Assembly (NCBI RefSeq): GCF_021165955.1
Contig: NZ_CP088952.1
Span: 2,728,001 to 2,792,000 of the forward strand
DNA length: 64,000 nt
From: Massilia endophytica
GTDB taxonomy: Bacteria > Pseudomonadota > Gammaproteobacteria > Burkholderiales > Burkholderiaceae_D
Direction: 5' to 3'
The position numbers and the translations under genes are program-made. The notes under the pieces are model-generated. The model ran no database searches. It was given only the letters and a program-made list of their open reading frames with translations, and was not told where the DNA came from. Shown here piece by piece: positions 46,772 through 56,800 of the stretch; the first letter of the stretch is position 1; every line of letters starts with the position of its first letter.

Positions 46772-47446
46772 CTATTCGGCCGCAGCACGGTGTGCGGCGC
46801 GATGGCGGCGCTGGAAATGCAGGTCGGGCACCCGGATGTCCATGGCCTGCACCGCACCGGCTGCGGGCGCGGCGCGCGGCAGCAAGGCAATGGGCTCGGC
46901 TTTCTGGACCGGCTGGCCGGGCTGGGCGGCGGTGCGGCGCGCCTCGGCGACTTCGGCGTCGTGGGCCAGCAGCTGGTTGGCGATGGAAAACCAGGCTTCG
47001 CCGCCGATGACGGTGCGGGCGATGCCGAACAGCTCGGTCTCCTCCTTTTCCAGGCGCTTGAGCATGGCCTGGCAGAAGCCGTCCATGGCCTCGCAGACGG
47101 CGGCGGCCTGGGCCTGGCCGTCCGCGCCCAGCTGCTCGACCTGCAGCTTGACCCGGCGGATGAGGGCCAGGGCGTTCTGGTTCAGGCGGCTCAGCTCGTC
47201 CAGCAGCTTGTCGGCGCGCTCCGTGGCCTGGCGCACGGCGGGAATCAGGTAAAGCTCGACCTTGCGCCAATGGCAGGCCTGATAAAGCTGGTCCAGCATT
47301 TCGCAGGCGTGCTCCAGCTGCGCCAGGCTCAGGGTGCTGTGGCGCATGAGGTTGGCGTGAATTGTCTTCTGGAAAGACTGGAGACTGAGGCGCACGCTGG
47401 CCTGCTCGACAGACAAGGCAACCAGGGTGTAAGTGGCCGTTAACAT
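46772..47446 (-). CDS. Helical protein, possibly hemerythrin-like
   Basis: 224 residues from the ATG at 47446, chosen for its GGGAG site; an earlier in-frame start at 47485 lacks one. The sequence is mostly helical. The stretch M-L-K-R-L-E-K-E-E-T-E-L-F-G-I-A resembles the fourth-helix region of hemerythrin domains, but the metal-binding histidine usually found there is missing. An oxygen- or iron-binding role is therefore doubtful. The C-terminal 45 residues are low complexity. Confidence 0.5.
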   Translation of the reverse strand: MLTATYTLVALSVEQASVRLSLQSFQKTIHANLMRHSTLSLAQLEHACEMLDQLYQACHWRKVELYLIPAVRQATERADKLLDELSRLNQNALALIRRVKLQVEQLGADGQAQAAAVCEAMDGFCQAMLKRLEKEETELFGIARTVIGGEAWFSIANQLLAHDAEVAEARRTAAQPGQPVQKAEPIALLPRAAPAAGAVQAMDIRVPDLHFQRRHRAAHRAAAE

Positions 47447-47610
47447 TCTGACTCCCAATGACACTGTGGCGGAAAGGAAGTTCAAGTGTAAAGATGCCCG
47501 ACAAGCCCACTTTGACCTTGCTCAAGGCCGTAACCTCAGCGGAGTCCTATTAAGTTAGGATGTTTTCATGGGCAATTCAAGCAAAAGATCGCCCAGCTCG
47601 GCTGGATACG

Positions 47611-48597
47611 TTACCAGCGCGAGTAGTGGTCCTCGGTCACGCCCACCAGGCTCTCGACCATGCGTTTGGGAGCGTCCGGGCTGGCGCGCACCCAGCCGCT
47701 GAAGCTGCCGATGGGCTGGATGTAGCGGCTGGCGGCCACCACCATCCTGCGGTCCTGGCGGCGCGCGCTTTCGGGGGTGAAGATGAGGTCCAGCTGGTCG
47801 TCCTCGGTGAAGATGTGCCAGGGCTCCAGCGGGTCCTTCTGGTCGTAGATGAAATGGGCGGGGGCCAGCGGGATGAGTTCGCCATCCAGCCACAGGGCGT
47901 TCTCGTTGCCGCCGAAGTAGCCCGCCTGCAGGTTGAAGCCCATGTCCAGCGTATGGGCGGAAGCCCATTTCCAGGACGTCTCGCGCGCCAGCAGGCCGTT
48001 GGAATAGTCGAAGCTGGCGGCGCCGCCGTCCAGCCGGTATTCGTCGCGCCAGGTGCGCACCTCTCCGCTCAGCGCCATGCCGGGGGATTTCTGCGTGGCG
48101 TGCACCGAGCCGCCATTGACCGTGCCCGTGGCCAGCAGCAGGGGCGCGGACGGCGGGCCGAATTCCGCGTCGATCTCCAGATACGGGCACACCAGGGTAA
48201 GGCGGTAACGCCCGTCCGCCAGCGCCTCGATATCGATGCTCGTGCCGCGCGCCGAGAAGCTGCTGCTGCCGCCCGCGCTGTCCGCCACACGGGCGGAGGC
48301 GCCGAAGGGACGGCCGTCCTGCGAGAAGTTGGCCACGATGTCGCCGTCGTTGCGGTCGAAGGCGTAGCCGAAGCAGGTGCTGGTCCAGCCCACGTCCACG
48401 ATGGCGACGGCGCACAGCACCTGTTCGCTCACCAGCGCCACGTAGTGCCACTTCTTGTGGTGGAACCGGCGCCACAGCGCGCTGCGCGCGTGGGGCGCGG
48501 CAAGTCCGGCCCAGTCGAAGCTCTCCGCCTCGCCTGCAAAGCGGCCAAGCAGCGGCAGGCCGTCCGGTCCCACGATGTGCTTCGGCGCGCGCTTCAT
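47611..48597 (-). CDS. DUF2804 domain protein
   Basis: 328 residues from the ATG at 48597, which overlaps the preceding gene's stop by four bases. The body is beta-rich with conserved stretches W-H-Y-V-A-L-V-S, Y-A-F-D-R-N-D-G-D, F-D-Y-S-N-G-L-L-A-R-E-T-S-W and a late Y-I-Q-P-I-G-S-F-S-G-W. These fit the DUF2804 family of unknown function. Coupling with a YcaQ-type DNA repair protein is notable. Confidence 0.75.
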   Translation of the reverse strand: MKRAPKHIVGPDGLPLLGRFAGEAESFDWAGLAAPHARSALWRRFHHKKWHYVALVSEQVLCAVAIVDVGWTSTCFGYAFDRNDGDIVANFSQDGRPFGASARVADSAGGSSSFSARGTSIDIEALADGRYRLTLVCPYLEIDAEFGPPSAPLLLATGTVNGGSVHATQKSPGMALSGEVRTWRDEYRLDGGAASFDYSNGLLARETSWKWASAHTLDMGFNLQAGYFGGNENALWLDGELIPLAPAHFIYDQKDPLEPWHIFTEDDQLDLIFTPESARRQDRRMVVAASRYIQPIGSFSGWVRASPDAPKRMVESLVGVTEDHYSRW

Positions 48598-49826
48598 GCC
48601 GCCATCGCCTCGCCGTCCAGCGCGGCCTGCAGCATCGGTCCGAAGGCTGCGGGTTCGCAGCGCTGCAGCCTGACCTGCGGGCACTGGTGCCATGCGGCGC
48701 AGCGCTGGAAGGCTCCCGCCACGTCGCGCACGAAACGGTCGGTCAGGCGCACGCCCGGTTCCAGCGTGAGCGCCTTCAGTTCGAAGACACCTTCGCGGCG
48801 GTGCGCCTTGGCGTCCACCCGCCCCACCAGTGCGCCGCGGCGCAGGATCGGCAGGGTGAAATAGCCGTAGCGGCGCTTCTCCGCAGGCGTATAGCATTCG
48901 AGGCGGTAGTCGAAATCGAACAGTTCGAGCGCGCGGCGGCGGTCCCATACCACCGGGTCGAAAGGCGAGAGAATCGTGGTCACGCTGGGCGCCAGCGCCC
49001 CGTCCTGGGCGGCGCGCGCCAAGTCCGCCAGGTCGGGATGGATGTAGACCGGCTCCTTCCAGCCTTCGACCCGTGCGCGCAGCAGCAGGCCCTGCTCCGC
49101 AAACGCTTCGGCGTTCGGGCGCGGCGGCTTGGTACGGTAATAGTCGGCGATCCATGCGGCTTTCGACAGGCCGAGGGCGCGCACGGTCTTGAGGGCTAGC
49201 TCGCGCTGCGTTTCTTCGGATGGGGGGAGCTGGCTGTCGTCCCAGCCTGGCAGCACGCGCTCGGCGATGTCGTACACGCGCTGGAAGTTCTGGCGGCGCG
49301 CGATCATCAGGCGGCCCGCCGTGAACAGCACTTCGAGGGAGCGCTTCTCGGGCTTCCATTCCCACCAGCCGCCGCTCTTGCCGTCGTTGCGTTCGAAATC
49401 GGAGGAACGCACCGGCCCCTTGCTGCGCACGTGATCGAGCAGCGCATCCACTTCGGTGCGGCGCTCCTGCATCCAGCGCTCCGAGTACTTCCACCCCATG
49501 GCGGCGGGATCGAGCATGCGGTGGCGCATCAGGCGGTAGTCCTCGATGGGCAGGAAGCAGGCCTCATGCGCCCAGTACTCGAACAGCTTGCCCTCGGCCA
49601 GAAGCTCCTCCAGCCAAGCCAGGGGATAGTCGCCGAGGCGGCTCCACAACACCAGGTAGGGGCTGCGCGCAACCACATGGATGGTGTCGATCTGCAGCAC
49701 GCCGAGGTGGCGGATGGCGTCCAGCACGTCGGCCTTGCGGGCTTTTTTCCTGCGCGGCTGCAGCAGTCCCTGGGCGGCCAGGTGCAGGGCGCGGGCGGCG
49801 GGCAGTGAGAGTGTGAAATCGGTCAA
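48594..49826 (-). CDS. YcaQ/AlkX-type DNA glycosylase family protein (winged helix)
   Basis: 410 residues. The family (DUF1006, HTH_42) includes E. coli YcaQ, which unhooks interstrand DNA crosslinks. Supporting motifs are G-V-L-Q-I-D-T-I-H-V near residue 42, with the Q-x-D that is important in the family, then L-F-E-Y-W-A-H-E-A, and L-S-P-F-D-P-V-V-W-D-R-R in the C-terminal half. It is monocistronic or paired with the downstream DUF2804 gene. Confidence 0.85.
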   Translation of the reverse strand: MTDFTLSLPAARALHLAAQGLLQPRRKKARKADVLDAIRHLGVLQIDTIHVVARSPYLVLWSRLGDYPLAWLEELLAEGKLFEYWAHEACFLPIEDYRLMRHRMLDPAAMGWKYSERWMQERRTEVDALLDHVRSKGPVRSSDFERNDGKSGGWWEWKPEKRSLEVLFTAGRLMIARRQNFQRVYDIAERVLPGWDDSQLPPSEETQRELALKTVRALGLSKAAWIADYYRTKPPRPNAEAFAEQGLLLRARVEGWKEPVYIHPDLADLARAAQDGALAPSVTTILSPFDPVVWDRRRALELFDFDYRLECYTPAEKRRYGYFTLPILRRGALVGRVDAKAHRREGVFELKALTLEPGVRLTDRFVRDVAGAFQRCAAWHQCPQVRLQRCEPAAFGPMLQAALDGEAMAA

Positions 49827-49949
49827 AAGGTCGTCCTCGGCTAGTCGGCGTGGCTATTCTAATAAAGTTTCCGTGAGGACCCCATATTTGTGGTGCCAAG
49901 GGCGGCATTTGCAGGCAGAATACTGTGCAGGAACAGGAGAATTCGACAC

Positions 49950-52598
49950 GTGACAGCGACTACGACCACCGTCCTGCGGCTCGTGAGAAAAATGTATCGG
50001 GCGATACTGCTGCCCGGCTTTACCCTGGTCCTGCTGGCATCGATGTGGGCCGCCGTCGCATGGCAGATAGGACAGGAGCAACACAGCGCGCATATCGAGG
50101 CCGTGCTGCATGCCCATGCGCAGGCGCGCACCATGGCGGAAAACGCGAGCCACCTGCTGCGCCAGACCGATCACGCCACCCAGCTTTTCAAGCTCAAATT
50201 CGAGGAAACGGAAGGCGCCCTGCGCCTGCCTGAGTTCACGCGCCGCAATGGCCTGCTCGATTCGCTCATGCCCTCCAAGCTGCAGCTGCCCATCGCCCTG
50301 TACGGGCCGGACGGCCAGCTCCTGGACAGCCTGTATGGCAGCTTCCCAGCCAGCGTGGGAGAACGGAACTTCTTCCGCACGCTCGGAGCCAGCAGTGCCG
50401 ACCTGGCGCTGGTCACGAATCCCATGGTGGATCCGCTCAGCAAAAAATGGCAGATCCAGATTTCGCGCCGCCTGAACGACCGCAAGGGCGGCTTTGCGGG
50501 AGCGGTGGTGATGATGGTCGATCCCGCCTACTTCGTGGAGGATTACGACCGCCTGCACCTGGAATCGGGTGGCATGATGATGCTCCTCAGCCGGGATACA
50601 GGCCTTTCCACCGGCCGCGTGGACGACACGCTCTTCATCAGCGATAACATCGACTTCGTCCCCTCCTCCGATCAGCTCCGGCTTCCCGAGGAAGTGCTGC
50701 TCAAGCGCCCCTTCGACGCGATGGAAAGGATCTACAGCTTCCGCGAGATGCCACGCTACGGCCTGACGGCGGTGGTGGGCATCAACACCCGGCACGCCAT
50801 GGCGCGCTTCGAACGCCGCCGCAGCCTGTATTTCGGCGCGGTGACGGCCGCCTCGCTGCTGGTACTCGCGTTCGCGGTGCTGCTGTTCCAGCAGGGCCGG
50901 CGCCTGCGCAACAGCAGCCGTATCGCGCTTGAGGCGCAGCAGCAGCTGCGCGCGGCCGCCGATGCGAGCCTGGACGCGGTTTTCCTGCTCAAGGCCTGCC
51001 GCAGCGCGGGAAAGGTGGTCGACTTCACGCTGGTCGACGTCAACGAACGCGGGGCGCAGATGCTGGGCTATCCGCGCGCCGCGGCATTGGGCAAGCGCAT
51101 CGGCGAACTGGAGCCGGCCTGGCGCAGCGAGGGCTTCATCGACAAATACTGCTCCGTGCTGACGACGGGCCAGCCGCTTGAAGAGGAATTCGAAACCCGC
51201 AACCTGCCCGGCGAACCGCGCTGGCTGCGGCACCAGATCGTGGCCATCGAAGACGGCGTCACCGTCACCACCCGCAACATCACGCCGCGCAAACTGGCCG
51301 AACTGGCCATGCGCCAGAACCAGGCGGAGCTCGCGGCCGTCAACGATGCATCCCCCCTCGGCCTGCTGCGCGCCGACCGCTTCGGCCACTGCACCTACGT
51401 CAACCGCACTTTCGAAACCATTACCGGCATGTCGCGCGCCCTGGCCCTGCATGACGGCTGGATGCAGGGCGTGCACCCGAACGACCGCGAGCTGCTGCGC
51501 AACGCGCTGGAGCAGCTGCGCAGCACCCACCAGCCCTTCCAGGACACGGTACGCTGCGTACACCCGGACGGCACGCTGGTGTGGACCTCCGTGAAGATCG
51601 CTCCCATCGTGGTGGATGGGAGGATCGAGGGCTACGTGGGCACGCTGGACGACATTACCGTGGTGCGCAAGTCCCTGATGGCGCTGCGCGAAAGCGAAGC
51701 CCGCCTGCGCACCATCGCCGACTCCCTGCCGGCGATGATCGCGTACATCGATTTCGACGAGATCTTCCGCTTCCAGAATGTGGCCTATGAGCGCGAATTC
51801 AGCGTCAACGGCGAGCCGCCCACCGGCCACCCCGTGCGCGAAGTGGTGAGCGAGGAACGCTACCGCTTCCTGCAGCCCTATATCCGCCGCGCGCTCAAGG
51901 GCGAAACCCTGAGTTTCGAGGAAGAGGACGACAGCGGGCCGATGCCGCGCACCTTCGAAGTCGTCTACATCCCGCAGATGGATGCGGATGGCATTACCGT
52001 TATCGGCTATCACGTGATGCGCCAGGACGTCACGGCCCAGAAGCGCGAGAAGCAGCGCCTGCTCAAGCTCTCGCAGATCGATGCGCTCACGGGCCTGACC
52101 AACCGCGCGGGCTTCCTGCAGAAGCTGGGCGAGAGCATGATCGCCTGCCGCGAGCAGGGCAGCACCATGGCCATCATGTACATGGACATCGACCGCTTCA
52201 AGCCCGTGAACGACACCTACGGCCACAGCGTTGGCGATGCGCTGCTGCGCGCCTTCTCCGGCCGCCTCACCCATGCCCTGCGCGGCACCGACACCGTGGC
52301 GCGCCTGGGCGGCGACGAATTCACCATCATCATGGAGCGCATTGCGCGCCGCGAGGATGCGGCAGCGACGGCAGCCAAGATCGTGAGCGCCATGCAGGCG
52401 CCATTCGACCTGGATGGCATCAAGGTCAGCATTTCCACCAGCATCGGCCTCACCTTCTATTCGAACGAGGACATGAGCAGCGCCGACCTGCTGAAGCGCG
52501 CCGATGTGCTGCTGTACGAGGCGAAACAGGCGGGCCGCAACACATTCCGTTCCGGCCCCGCCCTTGCGCCGGAACAGGCGGCGCCGGACGCCGCCTGA
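49950..52598 (+). CDS. Membrane-bound PAS-GGDEF diguanylate cyclase
   Basis: 882 residues from a GTG at 49950 with AGGAG upstream; a GTG at 49890 is possible. A first membrane helix near residue 20 and a second near residue 295 bracket a periplasmic Cache-like sensor. Three PAS segments follow (each ending in W-T-S-V-K-I-A or similar), then the GGDEF domain with an intact R-L-G-G-D-E-F near residue 786 and an inhibitory I-site R-x-x-D. It should synthesise c-di-GMP in response to an extracytoplasmic signal. Confidence 0.9.
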   Translation: MTATTTTVLRLVRKMYRAILLPGFTLVLLASMWAAVAWQIGQEQHSAHIEAVLHAHAQARTMAENASHLLRQTDHATQLFKLKFEETEGALRLPEFTRRNGLLDSLMPSKLQLPIALYGPDGQLLDSLYGSFPASVGERNFFRTLGASSADLALVTNPMVDPLSKKWQIQISRRLNDRKGGFAGAVVMMVDPAYFVEDYDRLHLESGGMMMLLSRDTGLSTGRVDDTLFISDNIDFVPSSDQLRLPEEVLLKRPFDAMERIYSFREMPRYGLTAVVGINTRHAMARFERRRSLYFGAVTAASLLVLAFAVLLFQQGRRLRNSSRIALEAQQQLRAAADASLDAVFLLKACRSAGKVVDFTLVDVNERGAQMLGYPRAAALGKRIGELEPAWRSEGFIDKYCSVLTTGQPLEEEFETRNLPGEPRWLRHQIVAIEDGVTVTTRNITPRKLAELAMRQNQAELAAVNDASPLGLLRADRFGHCTYVNRTFETITGMSRALALHDGWMQGVHPNDRELLRNALEQLRSTHQPFQDTVRCVHPDGTLVWTSVKIAPIVVDGRIEGYVGTLDDITVVRKSLMALRESEARLRTIADSLPAMIAYIDFDEIFRFQNVAYEREFSVNGEPPTGHPVREVVSEERYRFLQPYIRRALKGETLSFEEEDDSGPMPRTFEVVYIPQMDADGITVIGYHVMRQDVTAQKREKQRLLKLSQIDALTGLTNRAGFLQKLGESMIACREQGSTMAIMYMDIDRFKPVNDTYGHSVGDALLRAFSGRLTHALRGTDTVARLGGDEFTIIMERIARREDAAATAAKIVSAMQAPFDLDGIKVSISTSIGLTFYSNEDMSSADLLKRADVLLYEAKQAGRNTFRSGPALAPEQAAPDAA

Positions 52599-52610
52599 TA
52601 AAATCGCGGC

Positions 52611-53846
52611 ATGCGTCTTCTGCACACCTCGGACTGGCACCTCGGCCAGTCGCTCCACAATTTCGACCGCCACTACGAGCACCAGCGCTTCCTGGACTGG
52701 CTGCTCGACCTGATCGTGAGCGAGCGCGCCGACGCCCTGCTGCTGGCGGGCGATGTGTTCGACAACGCCAATCCCTCGGCCGTGTCGCAGCGCCAGTTCT
52801 ACCGCTTCCTGCAGCAGGCCCGCGAGCGCGCGCCGCAGCTTGACCTCGTGATCATCGCGGGCAACCACGACTCGCCCGGCCGCCTGGAGGCGCCCTTGCC
52901 GCTGCTGGAAGCGCACGGCGCCCGCGTTGTCGGCAATGTCACGCGCAAGGAGGACGGGAGCATCGACGTGGGCGGCATGGTGCTGCCGCTGAGGAATGGC
53001 GACGGCAAGGTGGCCGCATGGTGCATCGCCATTCCCTTCCTCCGGCCGGGCGACGTTCCACGCGTGGAAGCGGGCGAAGGCGAAGAAGCGCCGGATCCGT
53101 ACCTGGCCGGGATCGCGGAGCTGTACCGGCTCGCGCTGGAGCACGCGCTGTCCCTGCGCAAGGACGGGCAGGCCATCGTAGCCATGGGCCACTGCCACCT
53201 GGTGGAAGGCCAGATGTCGGCGGATTCGGAACGCCGCATCGTCATCGGCGGCACCGAAATGCTGCCCTCGGGGATCTTCGGGCCGGAAATTGCCTATACG
53301 GCGCTCGGCCACCTGCATCTCGCGCAGGGCAAGCAGGAACATATCCGCTACTGCGGCAGTCCGATCCCCCTCTCCTTCTCGGAAACCCAGTACAAGCATC
53401 AGGTGCTGTGCGTGGAACTGGAAGGTGCGGCGCTGAGCGCTGTCCGTCCTGTTTTCGTGCCTCGCAGCGTTCCCTTGCTGCGGGTGCCTGCGTCGCCCGC
53501 TCCGCTGGAGGCCGTACTGGCCGAGCTCTCGGCGCTGGAGCTGCCCGAATGCGAAACCCATGCGCAGCCCTATCTCGAAGTAAGGGTAAGGCTGGATGCG
53601 CCCGAACCGGGCCTGCGCGCGCGGATCGAGGCCGCCATCGAAGGTAAGCCGCTTCGCCTGGCAAAGATCGAAACGTCCAGCAGCGCGCGCGGCCAGTCCC
53701 TCGAAGATGCGGCCGTGTCACTCGACCAGTTGGCCCGGCTCCAGCCGGACGAGGTGTTCAAGCGCCTCTACCGCCAGAAATACGACAGCGAAGCTCCCGA
53801 GGAACAATTGCAGGCCTTTGCCGAACTGCTCCTGGCGCGGGAATGA
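52611..53846 (+). CDS. sbcD: Exonuclease SbcCD subunit D
   Basis: 411 residues, a calcineurin-like metallo-nuclease. Motifs in order: H-T-S-D-W-H-L-G-Q at the N terminus, L-L-A-G-D-V-F-D-N, I-A-G-N-H-D-S-P-G and V-A-M-G-H-C-H-L. With SbcC it opens hairpins and cleaves protein-blocked DNA ends. It lies 12 bases after the GGDEF gene and four bases before sbcC. Confidence 0.95.
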   Translation: MRLLHTSDWHLGQSLHNFDRHYEHQRFLDWLLDLIVSERADALLLAGDVFDNANPSAVSQRQFYRFLQQARERAPQLDLVIIAGNHDSPGRLEAPLPLLEAHGARVVGNVTRKEDGSIDVGGMVLPLRNGDGKVAAWCIAIPFLRPGDVPRVEAGEGEEAPDPYLAGIAELYRLALEHALSLRKDGQAIVAMGHCHLVEGQMSADSERRIVIGGTEMLPSGIFGPEIAYTALGHLHLAQGKQEHIRYCGSPIPLSFSETQYKHQVLCVELEGAALSAVRPVFVPRSVPLLRVPASPAPLEAVLAELSALELPECETHAQPYLEVRVRLDAPEPGLRARIEAAIEGKPLRLAKIETSSSARGQSLEDAAVSLDQLARLQPDEVFKRLYRQKYDSEAPEEQLQAFAELLLARE

Positions 53847-53850
53847 GGCA

Positions 53851-56800
53851 ATGAAGATACTGCGCATCGGCGGGAAAAACCTCGCTTCGCTGGCGGACGA
53901 ATTCTCCGTGGACTTCCAGGCCGAGCCCCTGGCGTCGGCGGGCCTGTTCGCCATCAGCGGGCCGACCGGCGCGGGCAAGAGCACCTTGCTTGACGCGCTC
54001 TGCCTCGCTCTCTACGACCGCACTCCGCGCCTGCTCAAGGCGACCGGCAAGACTCCGGATGCGGGTGACATCATCGCTTCCGACGATACGCGCACGCTTC
54101 TTCGGCGCGGCACGCCGGAGGGCTATGCGGAAGTGGACTTTGAAGGGAACGACGGCCAGCCCTACCGCGCCCGCTGGAGCGTGCGCCGTTCGCGCAACAA
54201 GGCGGCGGGCGCGCTCCAGGCGACGGCGATGTCGCTGGCCTCCTTGCCCGGCCTTCTGCCTATCGGCGGCACCAAGACGGAAGTGAAGGCGGAGATCGAG
54301 CAGCGCATCGGCCTGAGTTTCGACCAGTTCACCCGCTCGGTGCTGCTGGCCCAGAACGAATTCGCCACCTTCCTCAAGTCGCAGGACGACGAGCGCGGAC
54401 AACTGCTGGAAACGCTGACCGGCAGCACCGTCTACAGCGAGATATCGAAACGCGCTCACGAGCGCGCCAGGCAAGAGCAGCAGGCATTGCAGCGTCTTCA
54501 CGCGCGGCTGGCGGACCAGAAACCGCTCGGCGCCGAAGAACGGGCCGCCGCGGAAGAACGGAATACGGCGGCCCAGACGGCGCTCGCGGACATCGACCGG
54601 CGCAAAGGAATACTGGAAGCGCAACTGCGATGGCGCTTGCAGGCGGACCAGCATGCGCAAGGCATCGCCCATGCGCAACAGGAGATTGCCGCACGCGGGG
54701 AAGCGCTGGAAGCCGCCGCCCCGCGCCGCGCCGCGCTCCAGCGTCTGGAAGCCGTGCAGGCGGCGCGGCCGCTCGCCGACGAATCGCAGCGCCTCACCAC
54801 GCAGGCGGACGCTATCGTCAGCGCCATCGCCCAGGGTGAAGCCGGCGCCCAGGCGGCACATGCCGCGCAGAACGAGGCCGCCTCCCAGTTGCAGCAGCAT
54901 GCGGCACGCCTTGAGGCCGCGGAGCAGGCGCGCCGCGCTGCCGCCGCATCGCTGGACCAGGCCAAGGCGCTGGATGCGCGCATCGAGGCGCTTTTGCCCG
55001 CGCACTCGCAAGCGCAGGCGGCACTTCAAACCGCAGTGGCAGCGGAGGCTTCCGCACGCAATGCGCTCTCCGCAAAACAGGCCGCATTGGACTTGCTGCA
55101 CGCCGCGCAGAACGCGGGCGCGGCATGGCTGGACGAACATGCATCGCGGGCTGCCATGGCGCGCGAGTGGCCACGCTGGGAGGTGCTGTTCAGCGATGCT
55201 GAACAGGCTGGCGCACGCGCCCGCAAGGCCGATGCGGCGGCCATGGATCTCTCCCAACGCCTCGCGGCTGCCAGCACTCGCCATACCGCGCTGGCAGCGC
55301 GCGCATCCTCCGCGGCCGAAAACCTCAAGGCGCTGGAATCGCGGCGGCAGCACGCAACGGCGGCGCTTCAAGCCTTCGATCCTGCCGGACTGGCAGCGCG
55401 CCGCAATGCCATTTCGCAGCGCCAGACAGCACTGGGTGCGGCCGAACGCGCGTGGACAGAGCTCGATGCCGCGCAGCAGCGCAAGGAACAGCTGGAGGCG
55501 CAGTCTTCGGAACTGCAAGCGGTGCGCTCCGGCGCCGAACAAGAACTCGCAGTGGCGGAGCAGGAGAAAACGGCGCAGCGCGCCGCCGCAGCGCAGGCCG
55601 AGCGTTCGCTCAGGCTCACCGAGGCGGCTACGGGCGCCAGCGTGGAGAGCCTGCGCGCAACGCTGGAAGACGGCTCGCCCTGCCCCGTCTGCGGCGCCAC
55701 AGACCACCCCTATCAGCAAGGCGGCGACAAGCTGCATGCGATGCTGGCGGAGCTGCAAGCGGAGCTCGCGCGCTGCCGCACGCGGCTCCAGGCTGCAATC
55801 GAGCAGGAGGCGACACAGCGCGCCATCGCACAATCGGCTGCCGACAGGCTGGCGCGGACGGCCGCAGACCTGGAGGCGCTGCATGCCACCCTGAAGGCAC
55901 TCTCCGCGCGCTGGACGGCGGCGGCGCATGCGCTTTCCGGCCTGCCGGACGAAGGCCGCGCCGCCTGGTTCGCTTCGCAAATAGACACCGTCCATGCGGA
56001 ACAGAAGGCATGCGAAGCGGAGGAGCAGGCACTGACAGCAGCGCGCACCGCCCGCGATGAGGCGCAGGCGGCATTCGAGCAGGCCTCCGCAGAGCTGGCC
56101 AAGCTTCAGCAGGCGGCAGCGGAAGCGCAGAATGAGGTGACGCAGCTTGGCACCCAGCTCGAGGCCACGCGGCAGCAGGCCAGGGAGGCCACGGATCATC
56201 TGGAGGACCGGCTAAGCCGCCTGGATGCGGCTTTTGGGGACTCCACGTGGCGCAGCAGCTGGCGCAGCGATCCCGCCCGGTTCCACAGGCAGCACCAGGA
56301 AGAAAGCCGCGAGTGGCTGGCGCAGCAAGCCGCCTGCGACGAACGCAAGGCCGAGATCATTTCCGGCTCCGTTGAGCTGCGCGCGCTCGAGGCAGCGGCG
56401 AAAAAGGCGGCGGGCGACCTCCAGGCGGCACGCCTGGCGCATGCCTCCGCCGAGGAAGGAATGCGTGCCGCCCGTTCCGCGCGCGCCACCTTGTGGGACG
56501 GCCGGCCGGTGATGGAGGTGGAAGCCGAATTGCAGCTGGCCGTCGATACCGCACGCACCGCGCTGCAAGCGCAGCAGAACGCAGTGCACGCGGCGGGCCA
56601 GCAGCGCGCACGCGCCGATGAAGCCCTTGCGCAATGCCGCCAGCGCATGGCCGATACGCAGGCGGCGCAGCGCAGCGCGGCGGAAAAGCTGGAGCAATGG
56701 CTTGCACAGTTCCGCCAGCGCCCGGATGCCGCGCCGGACGATCCGCAAACACCCGAAGCGCTGCGAGCCCTGCTCGCCCGGCCAGCGGACGACATCCGCA

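Noticed and set aside
49854..53561. 1235-residue minus-strand ORF across the GGDEF and sbcD genes
   Set aside because: It is antisense to two genes with complete family motifs, and its sequence is histidine/glutamine/arginine-rich as expected for the complement of high-GC codons.
53758..56199. 813-residue minus-strand ORF opposite sbcC
   Set aside because: Shadow of an alanine-rich coiled-coil gene; arginine/leucine/cysteine-rich with no domain.
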